Shown here piece by piece: positions 6,269-6,754 of a DNA stretch of 6,754 nucleotides; position 1 is the stretch's first letter; the number at the start of each line of letters is the position of its first letter. The translations under genes and the position numbers were made by a program. The DNA comes from Alphaproteobacteria bacterium. Its GTDB lineage: Bacteria > Pseudomonadota > Alphaproteobacteria > UBA8366. The DNA lies in the NCBI GenBank assembly GCA_029861675.1, contig JAOTYV010000262.1, forward strand, positions 1 to 6,754, in the 5' to 3' direction. The notes beneath the pieces were generated by a model, which ran no database searches, was not told the DNA's origin, and worked only from the letters and a program-made list of their open reading frames with translations.

Positions 6269-6754
6269 ATGAAACTTGGCTTGGCGATAGGGTACGCCGT
6301 GACCGCACCGGAAGTGCCGGTCGAACAGGTGCTGATGGCGGAGCGGCTGGGCTACGATTCGGCGTGGACCGGCGAGACCTACGGCAGCGATCCGATGGCC
6401 GTGCTCGCCTATCTCGCCGCCGTCACCAAGCACATCAAGCTCGGCACCGCGATCATGCAGGTCGCGGCGCGCACCCCGACAAGCGCCGCCATGGCCGCCG
6501 GCACCATCGACGCGATGGCCGGCGGCGGGCGCTTCATCGCCGGGCTCGGCGTGTCCGGGCCGCAGATCGTCGAGGGCTGGTTCGGCCGGCCCTGGGGCCG
6601 GCCCTATTACTGGCTGAAGGATTACGTCGCGATCATGCGGCAGGTGTTCGAACGCAAAGCCCCGGTCGCCCATGACGGCAAGCAGATCGAGCTGCCGTTC
6701 ACCGGCGACGGCGCGCTCGGCGTCGGCAAGGCTCTGAAGCCGATCCTGCACATG
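6269..6754 (+). CDS. LLM class F420-dependent-type oxidoreductase, N-terminal part
   Basis: An open frame of 162 codons that runs off the right edge without a stop; the family is usually about 340-350 residues, so roughly half is present. It starts MKLGLAIGY, the first beta strand of a luciferase-like (bacterial luciferase/F420 oxidoreductase) TIM barrel. It continues with AERLGYDSAWTGETYGSD (24-41), LGTAIMQVAARTP (58-70) and the conserved GLGVSGPQIVEGWFG (92-106), which closely recalls the group represented by M. tuberculosis Rv3520c. That group is predicted to use the deazaflavin F420 as hydride carrier, but related luciferase-like enzymes use FMN, so the cofactor here is unproven. The gene follows the lyase by 39 bases with no terminator visible between them, so the two are probably one transcript. 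Base composition matches the lyase gene. Confidence 0.9.
   Translation, partial: MKLGLAIGYAVTAPEVPVEQVLMAERLGYDSAWTGETYGSDPMAVLAYLAAVTKHIKLGTAIMQVAARTPTSAAMAAGTIDAMAGGGRFIAGLGVSGPQIVEGWFGRPWGRPYYWLKDYVAIMRQVFERKAPVAHDGKQIELPFTGDGALGVGKALKPILHM

Noticed and set aside
5051..6751. Very long minus-strand open frame (566 codons) opposite the lyase and LLM genes
   Set aside because: It spans two well-supported plus-strand genes and the gap between them. The product is low-complexity Arg/His/Ala/Gly and has no recognisable domain; it reflects GC-rich third positions rather than a gene.

Overview
The window looks like a stretch of a GC-rich Gram-negative bacterial chromosome, most likely an alphaproteobacterium. 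That placement is inferred from base composition, Shine-Dalgarno style and the general look of the proteins; no rRNA or other marker gene is present to prove it. There are five protein genes: four complete and one cut by the right edge. I see no tRNA, rRNA, CRISPR array, insertion sequence or phage gene.

Layout from left to right: (1) a small NTF2-fold / lumazine-binding-like protein (+). (2) A roughly 200-base gap holding a striking long-range inverted repeat (22-position stem, 414-435 with 510-531). (3) A large multidomain redox protein (+): a YiiM-like MOSC molybdenum-cofactor module fused to a complete phthalate-dioxygenase-reductase-type electron-transfer module (flavin domain, NAD(P)H domain, plant-type 2Fe-2S ferredoxin). 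(4) Converging on it, an OafA-type membrane acyltransferase with a C-terminal SGNH domain (-). (5) A 500-base gap whose acyltransferase-proximal half is very AT-rich and whose other half holds an imperfect dyad. (6) A class II fumarase/adenylosuccinate lyase/carboxymuconate cycloisomerase superfamily lyase (+). (7) Thirty-nine bases later, the start of a luciferase-like (LLM) F420-dependent-type oxidoreductase (+), which runs off the window.

Working groups: the MOSC-reductase protein appears to carry catalytic and electron-supply parts in one chain, and may reduce N-hydroxylated substrates as E. coli YiiM/YcbX do. The acyltransferase probably O-acylates a cell-surface glycan; its lower GC and AT-rich leader suggest it was acquired separately. 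The lyase and LLM genes are closely spaced and probably co-transcribed, suggesting a catabolic or redox pathway whose substrate cannot be read from this window. Nothing here amounts to a clearly new multi-gene system. The best leads are the structured 414-531 element and the self-contained MOSC redox fusion.
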